Shown here one piece after another: positions 1 through 8,792 of a stretch of DNA of 44,690 nucleotides (the first letter of the stretch is position 1; each line of letters starts with the position of its first letter). The translations under genes were made by a program, and so were the position numbers. The DNA comes from Alphaproteobacteria bacterium (lineage in GTDB: Bacteria > Pseudomonadota > Alphaproteobacteria > Caulobacterales > Aquidulcibacteraceae). Location of the stretch: positions 1 through 44,690 of the forward strand of contig JAUIJZ010000017.1 in NCBI GenBank assembly GCA_030430715.1. Reading direction: 5' to 3'. The notes under the pieces were generated by a model. That model saw only the letters and a program-made list of their open reading frames with translations. It did no database searches and was not told where the DNA came from.

Positions 1-1089
1 GCCATGCGCGAGCTCCGGTTTTTCTTTGGCGCGCCGCATCATTGCAGTGCGTGTGGCGTCGTCGAGCGAGATGCCTATAAACCGATAGATACGTTCGACA
101 ATTGCCATCGGATCGCGGTGGAAGTCTCCATGCACAACATCGAGAACTTGACCGGGATGATCGGCGGCGAACCGGGCGGCTTTGTGTACAGCGTTTGACC
201 ATTTGGCTGTCTCGCGCGCCATCATGATGCGCGCCCGCAGTTCATATCGATCAAGATCTTCCATGATAGGATGCAATTGCATCAATAGCGAAACGAGTGA
301 GGGCACGGCTTTCGCTGGGTCGCGATGCGTCTGGATCACCTTGGCGCCAGGGAAGGTGGCGAACAGGAGATCGAGATTTTCGATGTGGCCAGGGTTTTTG
401 AGCAGCCATTGTTTTTTGGGCTCGTGCATGCCGATGAGCTGCATCGCGCGATAGAGGTGTTTGTAGGCTTCTTGTTCGCTTTGGCTCTGGCGCCATGCGT
501 CGTAGGTCGGCGCTGACCAGCCGCAAGACCAGAGGTTGGACACAAAGCTCTGGCGCATGACGAGGCAGCATTCATCCACTTCCTCGGCCGCCATATGATG
601 CGCGGCGCGCTTGTTCGGCGCGTCGCGATAGCGCTTTTCCAGCGCTTCCATTGTTTTATGGAATTGCGGGTAATCGCTCCAACGTTCAGCCGGAGGGCGA
701 GGCATTGGCGCATCCAGGAGCCAAGTCTGTAAGCCCTGAAAGCGCGTATCCACCGCCAGCAATTTGTGTAGAGCGGTTGTGCCGGTGCGCGGTATGCCGG
801 TGATCACAACCGGCGCAGAAATAGCGTGCGCATCGAAGCCGGGATTATCCCGCATCGATTTGAATGCTTGCGCGCGTCCTTTCAGGACGCCGACCACAAT
901 GCCCCAGGCGTAGCGCCGTCCGCGGTCCGTGAAGTGCGGGTCATAATCCATCGACTGCAGGAGAACTTTCAGTCCCGGCAGATATTCATCGCCGCCGAAG
1001 TCGGATGCGCCAACTTCTTGCGCGACTAGGTCGTGCAGCATGCCGATGGCTGTTTCAAAGCGCGGCGGCGGATCGTAGCTGTCATCCAT
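1..1089 (-). CDS. Sulfotransferase family protein (3' end beyond the window)
   Basis: The minus-strand frame is open from an ATG at 1089 to the first base of the window, 363 codons with no stop, so the C-terminus is missing. Residues 98-105 read GIPRTGTT, the PAPS 5'-phosphosulfate-binding loop of the Sulfotransfer_3 type. Further on come LLKNPGH and VIQTHRDP, the usual second conserved block of this family. Such enzymes move a sulfo group from PAPS to hydroxyls or amines of small molecules, lipids or glycans; the acceptor here is unknown. It starts 6 bases after the DUF1214-like gene, so the two are almost certainly cotranscribed. Similar sulfotransferase/DUF1214 pairs accompany oxygenase clusters in related bacteria (recollection, not checked). 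Family is clear, substrate is not. Confidence 0.88.
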   Translation of the reverse strand, partial: MDDSYDPPPRFETAIGMLHDLVAQEVGASDFGGDEYLPGLKVLLQSMDYDPHFTDRGRRYAWGIVVGVLKGRAQAFKSMRDNPGFDAHAISAPVVITGIPRTGTTALHKLLAVDTRFQGLQTWLLDAPMPRPPAERWSDYPQFHKTMEALEKRYRDAPNKRAAHHMAAEEVDECCLVMRQSFVSNLWSCGWSAPTYDAWRQSQSEQEAYKHLYRAMQLIGMHEPKKQWLLKNPGHIENLDLLFATFPGAKVIQTHRDPAKAVPSLVSLLMQLHPIMEDLDRYELRARIMMARETAKWSNAVHKAARFAADHPGQVLDVVHGDFHRDPMAIVERIYRFIGISLDDATRTAMMRRAKEKPELAHG

Positions 1090-1095
1090 GGCGTA

Positions 1096-2280
1096 TCACC
1101 AGCGACGCCGCTGTTGGCACGCGCGCACGCGCCGGCGCACTTCATTGGCGCGTTGTTCCGGCGTCACGATCGGGGTGTCTGGCGGCAGATGCGCGCGTAG
1201 CTCTGTGAGCTTGACGCGTGTGATTGTTGGCGTTGGCGCGGAATCGCAATCGTACCAGCGTCCATATATGCCGCCTTCCGTGTAGCCGGCTGGGTCGAGC
1301 CAGTTGGGTGCGCCAGGATCATCAAGTGCGATAATAGCGCGAAACTTTCCGTCGGCGCCGATCTTCGCAGTGTGCCCATTGATGCTCGACAGGCGATAGA
1401 CATATTCAAGCGCGTTGAAGAGCGGGTCGTTGAGCTGAATGTTCCAGTATGGCCGGCGTTCGGGCAGTTCGGTCTCGATGATGAGCGCTTCATCGGGTGC
1501 GAATTGAAAGCAGGCGGGCCAATAGACCTGTTTCGATAGCGCGCCCTTATAGTGCACCGGCTCGAACACGTTGAAGCCAACGCGCTCCTTGATCCCATTC
1601 TGCATCGCAAAATAGAGGCGGGTTTTGCGCGCCGGGAACTTACCCATTTCGCGGATGCGCGCGTAGATATCGTCCTGCGTAAGGCGCGGCTTTGGCGCGA
1701 CCGTCGCCAAGCATTCGATCGCTATGCGCGGATCGACTTCGTTTTCCCAATCGTAGGAGCGATAGCGCACCATCATCGCGGTTGCGTCGGGCGCGAGGGG
1801 AGACCAATTGCCCGTCCATCCGGCCGGTCGTTCGGCGCTGAAAATCAATTCAAAGTCGCCGTTCTCGTCAAATATCATATCGGCATCGTCGATGTCGTTG
1901 TGGCCGCCGCCCGCCTTGGCGAGCAGATCGTCGACTGTTCCTGAAAGATGGCGCTGTGTTGTGAAGCTCAGAATTTTGATCGTGCCGCGATTGCCGCTCA
2001 CCTTGTAGGAAAGGTCGCCGCGAATAGGGGTGTAGAGGTAGAGATCGTCAGGATTAGGCTGCAGCGTGTAGACCGGATTCCATAATGGCGCCCAATCGGG
2101 ATGTTCCGGCGTTGCGTGGAAATAGACGAAATAGCTGAACGAGAGGCTCGTCATCGTCTGACGAAAGATGTCGGCCCGATAGGCGGGGTCGTCAGGACGC
2201 CAAGTGTCGGTGAGCGCCTGTATCGCATTCTCGAGATCGTCGAGGAGCGGCAGGATTTGCTGTTCGGATTTTTCGCGCAT
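1096..2280 (-). CDS. DUF1214-like protein of unknown function
   Basis: A 394-residue soluble protein without signal peptide. The C-terminal third has the DUF1214-type run of a hydrophobic strand, a segment reading SSINGHTAKI, then DPGAPNWLDPAG and GRWYDC. The function of this domain is not known; it is often found next to sulfotransferases and oxygenases. An upstream start at 2340 would overlap the VOC gene by 23 bases and add an unlikely N-terminus. The ATG at 2280 (MREKSEQQ) follows a weak GAGAG and leaves a 37-base gap, so I prefer it. The final residues are strongly basic. Gene order VOC, this gene, sulfotransferase suggests one transcript belonging to the oxidative cluster. Confidence 0.75.
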   Translation of the reverse strand: MREKSEQQILPLLDDLENAIQALTDTWRPDDPAYRADIFRQTMTSLSFSYFVYFHATPEHPDWAPLWNPVYTLQPNPDDLYLYTPIRGDLSYKVSGNRGTIKILSFTTQRHLSGTVDDLLAKAGGGHNDIDDADMIFDENGDFELIFSAERPAGWTGNWSPLAPDATAMMVRYRSYDWENEVDPRIAIECLATVAPKPRLTQDDIYARIREMGKFPARKTRLYFAMQNGIKERVGFNVFEPVHYKGALSKQVYWPACFQFAPDEALIIETELPERRPYWNIQLNDPLFNALEYVYRLSSINGHTAKIGADGKFRAIIALDDPGAPNWLDPAGYTEGGIYGRWYDCDSAPTPTITRVKLTELRAHLPPDTPIVTPEQRANEVRRRVRACQQRRRW

Positions 2281-2317
2281 GCACGTCGCTCTCATTGAGC
2301 GCGCCGATGGTGCGGCG

Positions 2318-2830
2318 CTAATTGTTGGGCGCTCCTTCAAAGAAGGCTACGCCGCCAACGTCGGGAAAGATGTATTCGAGATAATGGCCGAGCTCGGACG
2401 CTTCGACGATGCGCGCCTGCAGAAAGCCGGGCACATTGGTTTCGCGCACAACTTTGCGTCCGCTCGATTCGATTTCGTCCAACACGGCCTGCCACGCTTC
2501 AGCGTTTGGCACGTAATAGCCGAGATGGTGCACGCGCAGGCCGAAGCCATCGTCTGGCAGGCCAGTTCTGAAAATGCCGGCCCCGGCGCCCTGGGCGCAG
2601 ACAAGCTCGTACATCGTCCCGCCTGCCCAAGCGATTTCCATTCGAATATGCCCGCCTTCGGGCAGTGCGCCTTCAAGACGCCGGAATTCCTTGATGCCGA
2701 AATGCTCCGCGAACAGCGCGCAGGCGCGATCCATGTCCGTGGTGGCGTAGGCGATCTGGAAGTGCTCGTTCCGCATCAAGCCAGCGCCTGCTTCGTAAAT
2801 CGGCACAGGCCGGCCGAGGCCGTTGTCCAT
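2318..2830 (-). CDS. VOC superfamily (glyoxalase/dioxygenase fold) protein
   Basis: A 170-residue protein preceded by a good AGGGGAGGAAA ribosome site. It has the paired beta-alpha-beta-beta-beta modules of the vicinal-oxygen-chelate fold: a first module around HFQIAYATTDMDRACALFAEHFG and a second around LRVHHLGYYVPNAEAW, ending in a GHYLEYIFP strand. Candidate metal ligands are H23 near the start, E in MYELV, the H pair in RVHHLGY and E in LEYIF. VOC enzymes include extradiol dioxygenases, glyoxalases, epimerases and resistance proteins, so the reaction cannot be named. The setting beside a Rieske oxygenase and a P450 fits a role in turning over a cyclic or aromatic compound. Family call good, function open. 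Confidence 0.85.
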   Translation of the reverse strand: MDNGLGRPVPIYEAGAGLMRNEHFQIAYATTDMDRACALFAEHFGIKEFRRLEGALPEGGHIRMEIAWAGGTMYELVCAQGAGAGIFRTGLPDDGFGLRVHHLGYYVPNAEAWQAVLDEIESSGRKVVRETNVPGFLQARIVEASELGHYLEYIFPDVGGVAFFEGAPNN

Positions 2831-3002
2831 GATCGTTTCCTCCCCTGTTGACCGGGGCGTGTGAGCTAAACACTATCTCACACCGCGCGTCATGCACGCA
2901 GTACAAGCGGAAACATCGCTGGAGCGTTGCCGCAGCGCACGCAGGCCAAGCACAAGCATCTGGCGTCCGACATCTGCTGAGCCCTAGAGCAAGGGCATGG
3001 CA

Positions 3003-4451
3003 TTACCTGTCCGGATACATCTCAGCAGCGAGAGCGAGAATTTCTTGGCGGTCAGCTGCGAGTAGAAAGCCGTTTGCTATTGCGGTGTCGAGGGAAGCCT
3101 CAAAACGGCTCAGATACCCTGCCTTGCCGTTAGGATAGAGTTCCGCCAACCTTGCTGCGTCGAATGGCTCGCCGACGCCGACGAAGCCCGCGACCGGACT
3201 GCCGCTATTGCCGACGCCTGTGAGGCGGACAGTCGGCACATCAACCCACGGCGTACGCAAGCCGCCACGCGCTATGCCATTTGCATCAAGCACGAGCGAA
3301 CCATCGTCCGCGATTTGCACTGGGGGAGCCGATGCCGGTGGAGCGCTCGTATCAAGCCAATGGTGAAGCTGTCTAATCGCAGCCTGCATTGCGTAGTGAT
3401 GTACGATTCCGGAGTTGATTGGCAGTGTGGTGTCAAATCCTCTCGATTGTCGCGATGGTGCATAGCCTTGGGCGATTTGCGCGATCGGCAGTGCGCCGGA
3501 ATCCGTTAAGCCAAAACCATTCAAGTAAGAATCACCGTGGGCCGTGCCGACAACTTCCCACACACGCAGCATGTCTGTGTCCGGAACGCGGACGGAATGG
3601 TAGCCATTCGGGCCGACGAGATCGGTTTCTGTCTCAACAGTTAGAACGGGAACGCGGAGGTCTTCGCGAAACGGCACGGCGCCGCTCCCCGCGCTCATGC
3701 CGCCCCCAGGCGCCAAGGAGGAGCCGCCAGCAAAGCGCGAATGAACGAGGAATCCGTCATAAACACGAGCGACAGGATCTATGCGATTGATGTACGTCGT
3801 CATGTAAGCTGCTGATTGCGACTGGCCAGCCGCGATGACGTGTTGTGGCGCTACGCCGCCAAACAAGCGGCGCGCGGAGGATGCTTGGAGTGCTTCTCCG
3901 ACTTGTGAGAAGATGTCGTAAGCGTAGGCGTCGCCTGGATGCGCAAGACTGGAGTAGCGCTCGGGATTTGCGACCTTGAGCGCTGTCCCGACAGGCGAGC
4001 GGCCACCCTCGATGCCGGCGATTTGTGCGCTAACACCGACATAGGCGAAGCCGCTGCGCATCATTTCGGTGTGGGCCATGATCCATGCGACAGGCAAATC
4101 CTCTCCGCCGCTGACGTTCATCCACTCTACAATGGCTGTGCCGTTGAATTGAGCAGCGTCTTCGGGGCGTACGATGACAATACGCGTGAGGTAGGGCGCT
4201 GATTGGACGCTGCGCACGTCATACGATTCAGGGCTCGTCTGTTCGAACGACGTCGCCGTTCCAGAAATGAAAAACTCATCGCGCCTATAGCCGAGCGATG
4301 CGAGATCATAGTCGCCGAGCCCTATGTTGGGTGCGCCTTCGGGCGCTGGTCTTATAGTTGCGGCTGCCGCTGAATTCGCCGTTGCGCAAGCGCTGATGCC
4401 AAGCGCGAGGCCCGCGGCGAGGGCGCTGCGGCGGTTGATTTGTATTGTCAT
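3003..4451 (-). CDS. Exported alpha/beta hydrolase-domain protein (Abhydrolase_10-like)
   Basis: A protein of about 482 residues. The N-terminus MTIQINRRSALAAGLALG is a twin-arginine-like signal followed by ISAC, which also fits a lipobox, so it is either a Tat-exported soluble enzyme or a lipoprotein. Mid-protein, IAAGQSQSAAYM supplies a probable nucleophile serine, with VWEVVGTAHGDSY as the candidate histidine region and VETETDLVG as an acid. This arrangement resembles the large alpha/beta hydrolase-domain family of secreted esterases seen in alphaproteobacteria and actinobacteria. GTG at 4460 is also in frame, but AGGGAG spaced 8 bases before the ATG at 4451 favours 4451. It lies between the ferredoxin and the VOC gene and may release a substrate from an ester outside the cytoplasm (inference). 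Confidence 0.8.
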   Translation of the reverse strand: MTIQINRRSALAAGLALGISACATANSAAAATIRPAPEGAPNIGLGDYDLASLGYRRDEFFISGTATSFEQTSPESYDVRSVQSAPYLTRIVIVRPEDAAQFNGTAIVEWMNVSGGEDLPVAWIMAHTEMMRSGFAYVGVSAQIAGIEGGRSPVGTALKVANPERYSSLAHPGDAYAYDIFSQVGEALQASSARRLFGGVAPQHVIAAGQSQSAAYMTTYINRIDPVARVYDGFLVHSRFAGGSSLAPGGGMSAGSGAVPFREDLRVPVLTVETETDLVGPNGYHSVRVPDTDMLRVWEVVGTAHGDSYLNGFGLTDSGALPIAQIAQGYAPSRQSRGFDTTLPINSGIVHHYAMQAAIRQLHHWLDTSAPPASAPPVQIADDGSLVLDANGIARGGLRTPWVDVPTVRLTGVGNSGSPVAGFVGVGEPFDAARLAELYPNGKAGYLSRFEASLDTAIANGFLLAADRQEILALAAEMYPDR

Positions 4452-4535
4452 GCTTTTCACTCCCTGGAGGGAGCTAATACCGGCCGAAATGCGTAGTCCA
4501 ATGCGTTACTTTGAGAGTTTGATGCGCTGAGCGTA

Positions 4536-4853
4536 TCAATCTTCCGGCGCGATTGTGAGTTTGAGCCCTGAAAGCTCTTCGCTCATGCGAATTTGGCAAG
4601 ACAGACGAGAATTGTCCTGGTGGTGGGGCGAGTATTCCAGCATTTCGCTTTCATCCGCGCTCTTAGGCGGCAGCAGCTTTTCGGAAGCGGCGTCAACATA
4701 GACATGGCATGTCGCGCATGAGCAGACCCCGCCGCATAAGGCGAGCAAATCGCCAATGCCGCTGTCGCGGATGGCCTCCATCGCTGTCACGTTTGGCGCG
4801 GCATCGAGCGTCTGGGTTGAGCCGTTCCGCGTCGTGACGATGAGTTGAACCAT
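4536..4853 (-). CDS. [2Fe-2S] ferredoxin, putidaredoxin/ISC-Fdx type
   Basis: A 105-residue electron carrier. The cluster cysteines are visible as LCGGVCSCATC, giving C-x5-C-x2-C, with the fourth in RLSCQIR near the C-terminus. This spacing is that of the adrenodoxin/putidaredoxin/ISC group rather than plant-type ferredoxins. The ATG at 4853 (MVQLIVTT) is the right start for the fold; a longer frame upstream has no family-like sequence. It is the only redox partner in the window for the P450 (7479) and the Rieske oxygenase (6079), which lie across the LysR gene. No ferredoxin reductase is nearby, so one must be supplied from elsewhere (inference). Confidence 0.9.
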   Translation of the reverse strand: MVQLIVTTRNGSTQTLDAAPNVTAMEAIRDSGIGDLLALCGGVCSCATCHVYVDAASEKLLPPKSADESEMLEYSPHHQDNSRLSCQIRMSEELSGLKLTIAPED

Positions 4854-4992
4854 TAGTGCCCCGAATGTTGTAGAAGAAGGCGCGTGTAGTGCGCGAGCGT
4901 TTCCTCTGAGATGCTTGCAGAAGCAGAATGTCACGTCCAATGCATTGCGGGGCGAGAAATAATGCGCTGTACGCATAAGGGCGGAGGTGGCC

Positions 4993-5877
4993 TTAGGCGT
5001 AAGCGGAGCAGAGTTCTCGCATGTGCGCCCGCAGCGCGCTTATGAGGGAAAGGGCAAGCGGGGACTGGCTGCGACGTTTAAGTGAATACAGCGTCACTTC
5101 GACATGTTGGTCGGCGCGCATGAATTCAACAAGTTTGCCTTCTTCGATTTTGTCCTGAACTGCATAAGAAGATACGAGCCAAATGACGTCCGTCGATGTG
5201 GTTAGAGCTTCGAGTGTAGAAAAATCCTCGATGACGTTGGGCGCGCCAAGCACGCGGGGCTGAATTTGCTCGGGTACCAGAGCGCCGGTCCAACTTGAAC
5301 GGATTAACGGAAATCGGCGGTCGGCGGCTGTTCGGCGGCGCAGCAGCGGGTGACCGGAGCGCACCATCAAACTGAGGGGAAATGATCCCAGCAATTCAAC
5401 ACGTGCTTCCGAGACGTCTCGGGTCAGTCTGTCTGGACTAACGAAGAATTCGATTTCCCCTTCAACGAGCATACCCCATAGCGCATCGACATCCCGCACC
5501 ACGACTTCGTTTGTCACATTTGGTCGTTGCGCGAGTTGCTCCGTGAGTGAGCGGCGCAAAAGCACGTGCGCCGGCATCGGCGCCATTCCGAAGCGAAGAC
5601 GGCCACGCTCGCCTTGCCCATACATTTTCGACTGGCGTTCGAGGTCTTCTGCGTCCGTAAGCAGGAAGCGTGCTTGCTCGGCAATCATTTTGCCCTGCGG
5701 CGTCAGGCTGACGCCGCCTCGGTCACGATCGAATAATTTGACCTGGAGTTGTTGCTCCAACGCTTGAATGGAGCGGGTTAGGCTCGGTTGGGTGATGCCC
5801 AATTCATCCGCGGCACGCACATAGCTGAGGCGTCTTGCGAGCACGACAAGATGACGTAAGTTTCTGAGGTCCAACAT
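4993..5877 (-). CDS. LysR-type transcriptional regulator
   Basis: A 294-residue regulator. Residues 1-60 carry the winged helix-turn-helix (AADELGITQPSLTRSIQALE) typical of the family, and the rest is the periplasmic-binding-protein-like effector domain (GRLRFGMAPMPAHVLL onward). Such proteins usually bind a small-molecule intermediate of the pathway they control and autoregulate from a shared divergent promoter. It is transcribed away from the Rieske oxygenase gene with about 200 bases between, where a T-N11-A palindrome sits. The obvious targets are the plus-strand oxygenase operon and perhaps the minus-strand genes downstream. Its effector is unknown. Confidence 0.93.
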   Translation of the reverse strand: MLDLRNLRHLVVLARRLSYVRAADELGITQPSLTRSIQALEQQLQVKLFDRDRGGVSLTPQGKMIAEQARFLLTDAEDLERQSKMYGQGERGRLRFGMAPMPAHVLLRRSLTEQLAQRPNVTNEVVVRDVDALWGMLVEGEIEFFVSPDRLTRDVSEARVELLGSFPLSLMVRSGHPLLRRRTAADRRFPLIRSSWTGALVPEQIQPRVLGAPNVIEDFSTLEALTTSTDVIWLVSSYAVQDKIEEGKLVEFMRADQHVEVTLYSLKRRSQSPLALSLISALRAHMRELCSAYA

Positions 5878-6078
5878 GCGTTTCAGGCATGAGAATAGGC
5901 GGCAATATACGTGCAGTGCAAGCTTGCCAGGGCCGTAAAATACGTCTTAGGCATAAAACGCCCCTTCAATATGCATTGGACGCAGGCGCCTCAAACTAAC
6001 ATTCTGGCGTCCCAGATGCGCTGGCTGATGGGCGAGCCACTTCTTGCCCAATCCATGTCGTTTGGGGGGAGGTGAGCC
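5878..6078. promoter_or_regulatory. Divergent LysR/oxygenase promoter region with a T-N11-A operator candidate
   Basis: The region between the two divergent starts contains the perfect 10-bp palindrome GCAAGCTTGC at 5918-5927, flanked by T at 5917 and A at 5929. This is exactly the T-N11-A dyad that LysR regulators recognise. Two related direct motifs, TCAGGCAT at 5883-5890 and TTAGGCAT at 5948-5955, bracket it and may be further half-sites. The oxygenase gene is preceded by GGGGGGAGGTGA at 6064-6075, a very strong ribosome site 3 bases before GTG 6079. No convincing sigma-70 hexamers could be assigned. Confidence 0.45.
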
Positions 6079-7458
6079 GTGAGCGAGATGCGGATGAATA
6101 AAAGCGTTTCAGTCGACGAGCTTGAACACGCCGTCACTTATGGGACCGACCCCTTTCTCTCAGGCGATTATCATCAGACAGAGAAGAAGCGTCTCTGGCC
6201 TCAAACCTGGCAAGTCGCGGAGCGTGTCGAGGACATCCCGAACGTCGGGGATTTCTTCACATACAATGTTGCGGACGAGTCCGTCATTGTGATCCGCACT
6301 GCGGCTGACGTCATCAAAGCTTTCCATAATGTTTGCCCGCATCGCGGCCGGCAACTGATCGACGTGCCGCCCGGCGTGCATAGTGTGCGCGGAAACCGCC
6401 TCTCATTCATGTGCGGTTTCCATGGTTGGACGTTCGACCGTGAAGGCGCGAATACGTACATTCTTGACGAGCAAGATTGGAAAGGGGCGTTGAACCCCGG
6501 ATGCACGTCACTGTCGCCCGTTCAGGTCGACACCTGGGGCGGTTGGATATTCGTCAATATGAATCCGAACGCCGAGCCTCTACGCGAATTTCTGGGCGAA
6601 GCCGCGCGTCTTCTTGCGCCGTTCGAGTTCGAGAAAATGCGCTACAAGTGGCGGCAGTGGGTGATCTTCGACTGCAATTGGAAAACCGGCCTCGAAGCCT
6701 TTATGGAGCCGTATCACGTTTCCGCCACCCACAAGCAATTGCTTAAATACGGCCAGTATTATTCGTACAGCAAAGCCTATGGGCTGCATTCCGTCAGCGG
6801 CTTCGACGAGCGGGATCCTGAAAAGCGCATCAAACAAAGCACGACGCTGGCGCGCGCCGGCAAGGGCGCCGATGCGCGTCTATCGACCTATGAATTGCAG
6901 CGCGAACAATATGAAACGGTCAACAAATCCAGCACGACCGAGACGCTCGTCAACGCCGCCAAGCGGCTCGTGGACGAATTGCCGGAAGGCACGCCGCCGG
7001 ACAAAGTGGTGGCGCATTGGCTCGCCTCGGCGAAGGCCGACGATGCAGCGCGCGGTGTGAATTGGCCAGAGATATCGCCCGATGAAATGTCGGTCGCCGG
7101 TTTGGCTTGGCATGTGTTTCCAAACCTCTCGATCACGCAAGGCGTGACCTTCGCGCTATGCTACCGCACGCGCCCTTATGGCGATGATCCCAACAAATGC
7201 ATTTTCGAAGCGTTCGCGCTTGAGCGGTTTCCGGAAGGCAAAGAGCCCAAACCGGAATGGACCTACGCAGAAGCGGTGGAGGAAAAGTGGGGCCGCGTTC
7301 TGTGCCAGGACTTTTCCAATATGGCCGCTGTACAGCGGGGAATGAAATCAAGCGGGTTTCGCGGCACGCTGCCTAATCCGCATCAGGAAAGAAAAGTGAC
7401 TAACTTCCATCGCAATCTCGCTGATCTGCTCGATCAGCCAGGGCCGCGCCGGGTGTGA
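6079..7458 (+). CDS. Rieske [2Fe-2S] ring-hydroxylating oxygenase, alpha subunit
   Basis: A 459-residue oxygenase. The N-terminal Rieske domain binds the cluster through C86-x-H88 (CPHRG) and C112-x2-H115 (CGFHGW); the 23-residue spacing is longer than the usual 15-17. The catalytic domain carries NWKTGLEAFMEPYHVSATH, with H213 and H218 as mononuclear iron ligands, and DFSNMAAVQRG near the end supplies the third (acidic) ligand region. No beta subunit follows, so it resembles the single-subunit demethylase/steroid-hydroxylase-like class. The GTG at 6079 has the best-placed ribosome site; ATG 6088 is an alternative. It opens a three-gene operon with a P450 and a CMD-family protein. The substrate cannot be deduced. 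Confidence 0.93.
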   Translation: MSEMRMNKSVSVDELEHAVTYGTDPFLSGDYHQTEKKRLWPQTWQVAERVEDIPNVGDFFTYNVADESVIVIRTAADVIKAFHNVCPHRGRQLIDVPPGVHSVRGNRLSFMCGFHGWTFDREGANTYILDEQDWKGALNPGCTSLSPVQVDTWGGWIFVNMNPNAEPLREFLGEAARLLAPFEFEKMRYKWRQWVIFDCNWKTGLEAFMEPYHVSATHKQLLKYGQYYSYSKAYGLHSVSGFDERDPEKRIKQSTTLARAGKGADARLSTYELQREQYETVNKSSTTETLVNAAKRLVDELPEGTPPDKVVAHWLASAKADDAARGVNWPEISPDEMSVAGLAWHVFPNLSITQGVTFALCYRTRPYGDDPNKCIFEAFALERFPEGKEPKPEWTYAEAVEEKWGRVLCQDFSNMAAVQRGMKSSGFRGTLPNPHQERKVTNFHRNLADLLDQPGPRRV

Positions 7459-7478
7459 GGTCGAACGAGGAGGCGGCA

Positions 7479-8792
7479 ATGCTCGCGGAAAAGAATTTCT
7501 ACACGGACCACGACATTCTGTTGGACCCGTACGCCTATTTCGAAGCTATTCGAGAGATCGGCCCTGTGTGCATGCCGCCGGGCAAAGACTATTTCATCGT
7601 CACCGGATATGAGGAGGCGATCGAGGTCTTCAAAAATACGGCGGATTTTTCGTCGAGTATTTCCGTGCAAGGCGCGGCCGTGCCGCTGCCATTCGAGCCC
7701 GAAGGCAGCGATATCACCGCGCAGCTGGAGCAGCATCGCAATCAGCTTCTCGGCTACGATTATATCGTCAATCTCGACGATAAAGCGCACACCAATCTGC
7801 GTTCTCTGGTCAATCGCTTGTTCACACCGTCGCGGCTCAAGGCGAATGAAGAGTTCATCCTGCGCTACTCTGACGAATTGGTGCGCGCCGCCGTTTCCAA
7901 TGGCGGTTGCGAAATCATGCGCAGCATCGCCACGCCATTCGTCACGCTGGTCATTGCCGATTTGCTAGGCGTGCCGGCAAGTGACCGGCAGCTCTTTATG
8001 GACACCATCGAAGCCGCGCCTGTGCCGGGCAGTCTGGACGCCAGCGAGAACGATTACTCAGGCGAAAATCATCCCATGGTGGTGATGGCCACATATTTTA
8101 CGCGCTACATCAAAGATCGTTGGGAGAACCCGCGCGACGACATCCTCAGCGAACTCGCGCATGCATCTTTCCCCGATGGATCGAAGCCGCGGCTTGAGGA
8201 CCTGGTCAATCTTTCAACCTTCATGTTCGGAGCCGGCCAAGACACCAGCGCCAAGCTGATCGGCAACGCCATGCGCTATATTGTAGAGCATCCCGGCTTG
8301 CAGGATCAGCTGCGCCAGGACCGTTCTTTGATTGCGCCGATGCTTGAAGAAGTGCTGCGCCTGGAAGGGTCTTCGAAGGCGACGACCCGGCTGGCGCTGC
8401 GTGACACGAAGATCGGCAATGTGAGCGTGCCTGCGGGGTCGCGCGTTCTGATCGCGCTTGCTTCGATCAGCCGCGATCCGCGCCGGTGGGACGACCCCCA
8501 CAGCTTTGTGCTGGGCCGGCCGCGTATCAAGGAGCACCTTTCCTTCGGGCGCGGCGCGCACACGTGCGCCGGAGCGCCGCTTGCTCGCGTCGAAGTGCGC
8601 GTCTTGTTCGAAAAGTTCATCGACTACACGTCGCATATCGATTTCGACGAAACGAAACACGGGGCGCGTGGGGCGCGCCGCTTGGATTACGAGCCGAGTT
8701 TCATCGTGCGCGGATTTTCCGAGCTTCATTTGAAGCTGACGCCTTCAGAAACATTCACGGGGAAACAGCCCGCGAGCGTGGCAGTGTCGTGA
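7479..8792 (+). CDS. Cytochrome P450
   Basis: A 437-residue soluble P450 of bacterial class I size. The I-helix oxygen-activation motif is FGAGQDTS, the K-helix ExxR is EEVLR, and the heme loop FGRGAHTCAG places the proximal ligand at C363. Class I enzymes take electrons from a putidaredoxin-type ferredoxin, and one is encoded at 4536-4853. A GTG at 7455 overlaps the upstream stop, but GAGGAGG at 7467-7473, five bases before ATG 7479, decides the start. Translation is probably coupled to the Rieske gene. The pairing of a Rieske oxygenase with a P450 suggests two successive oxidations of one hydrophobic molecule (inference). Confidence 0.95.
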   Translation: MLAEKNFYTDHDILLDPYAYFEAIREIGPVCMPPGKDYFIVTGYEEAIEVFKNTADFSSSISVQGAAVPLPFEPEGSDITAQLEQHRNQLLGYDYIVNLDDKAHTNLRSLVNRLFTPSRLKANEEFILRYSDELVRAAVSNGGCEIMRSIATPFVTLVIADLLGVPASDRQLFMDTIEAAPVPGSLDASENDYSGENHPMVVMATYFTRYIKDRWENPRDDILSELAHASFPDGSKPRLEDLVNLSTFMFGAGQDTSAKLIGNAMRYIVEHPGLQDQLRQDRSLIAPMLEEVLRLEGSSKATTRLALRDTKIGNVSVPAGSRVLIALASISRDPRRWDDPHSFVLGRPRIKEHLSFGRGAHTCAGAPLARVEVRVLFEKFIDYTSHIDFDETKHGARGARRLDYEPSFIVRGFSELHLKLTPSETFTGKQPASVAVS

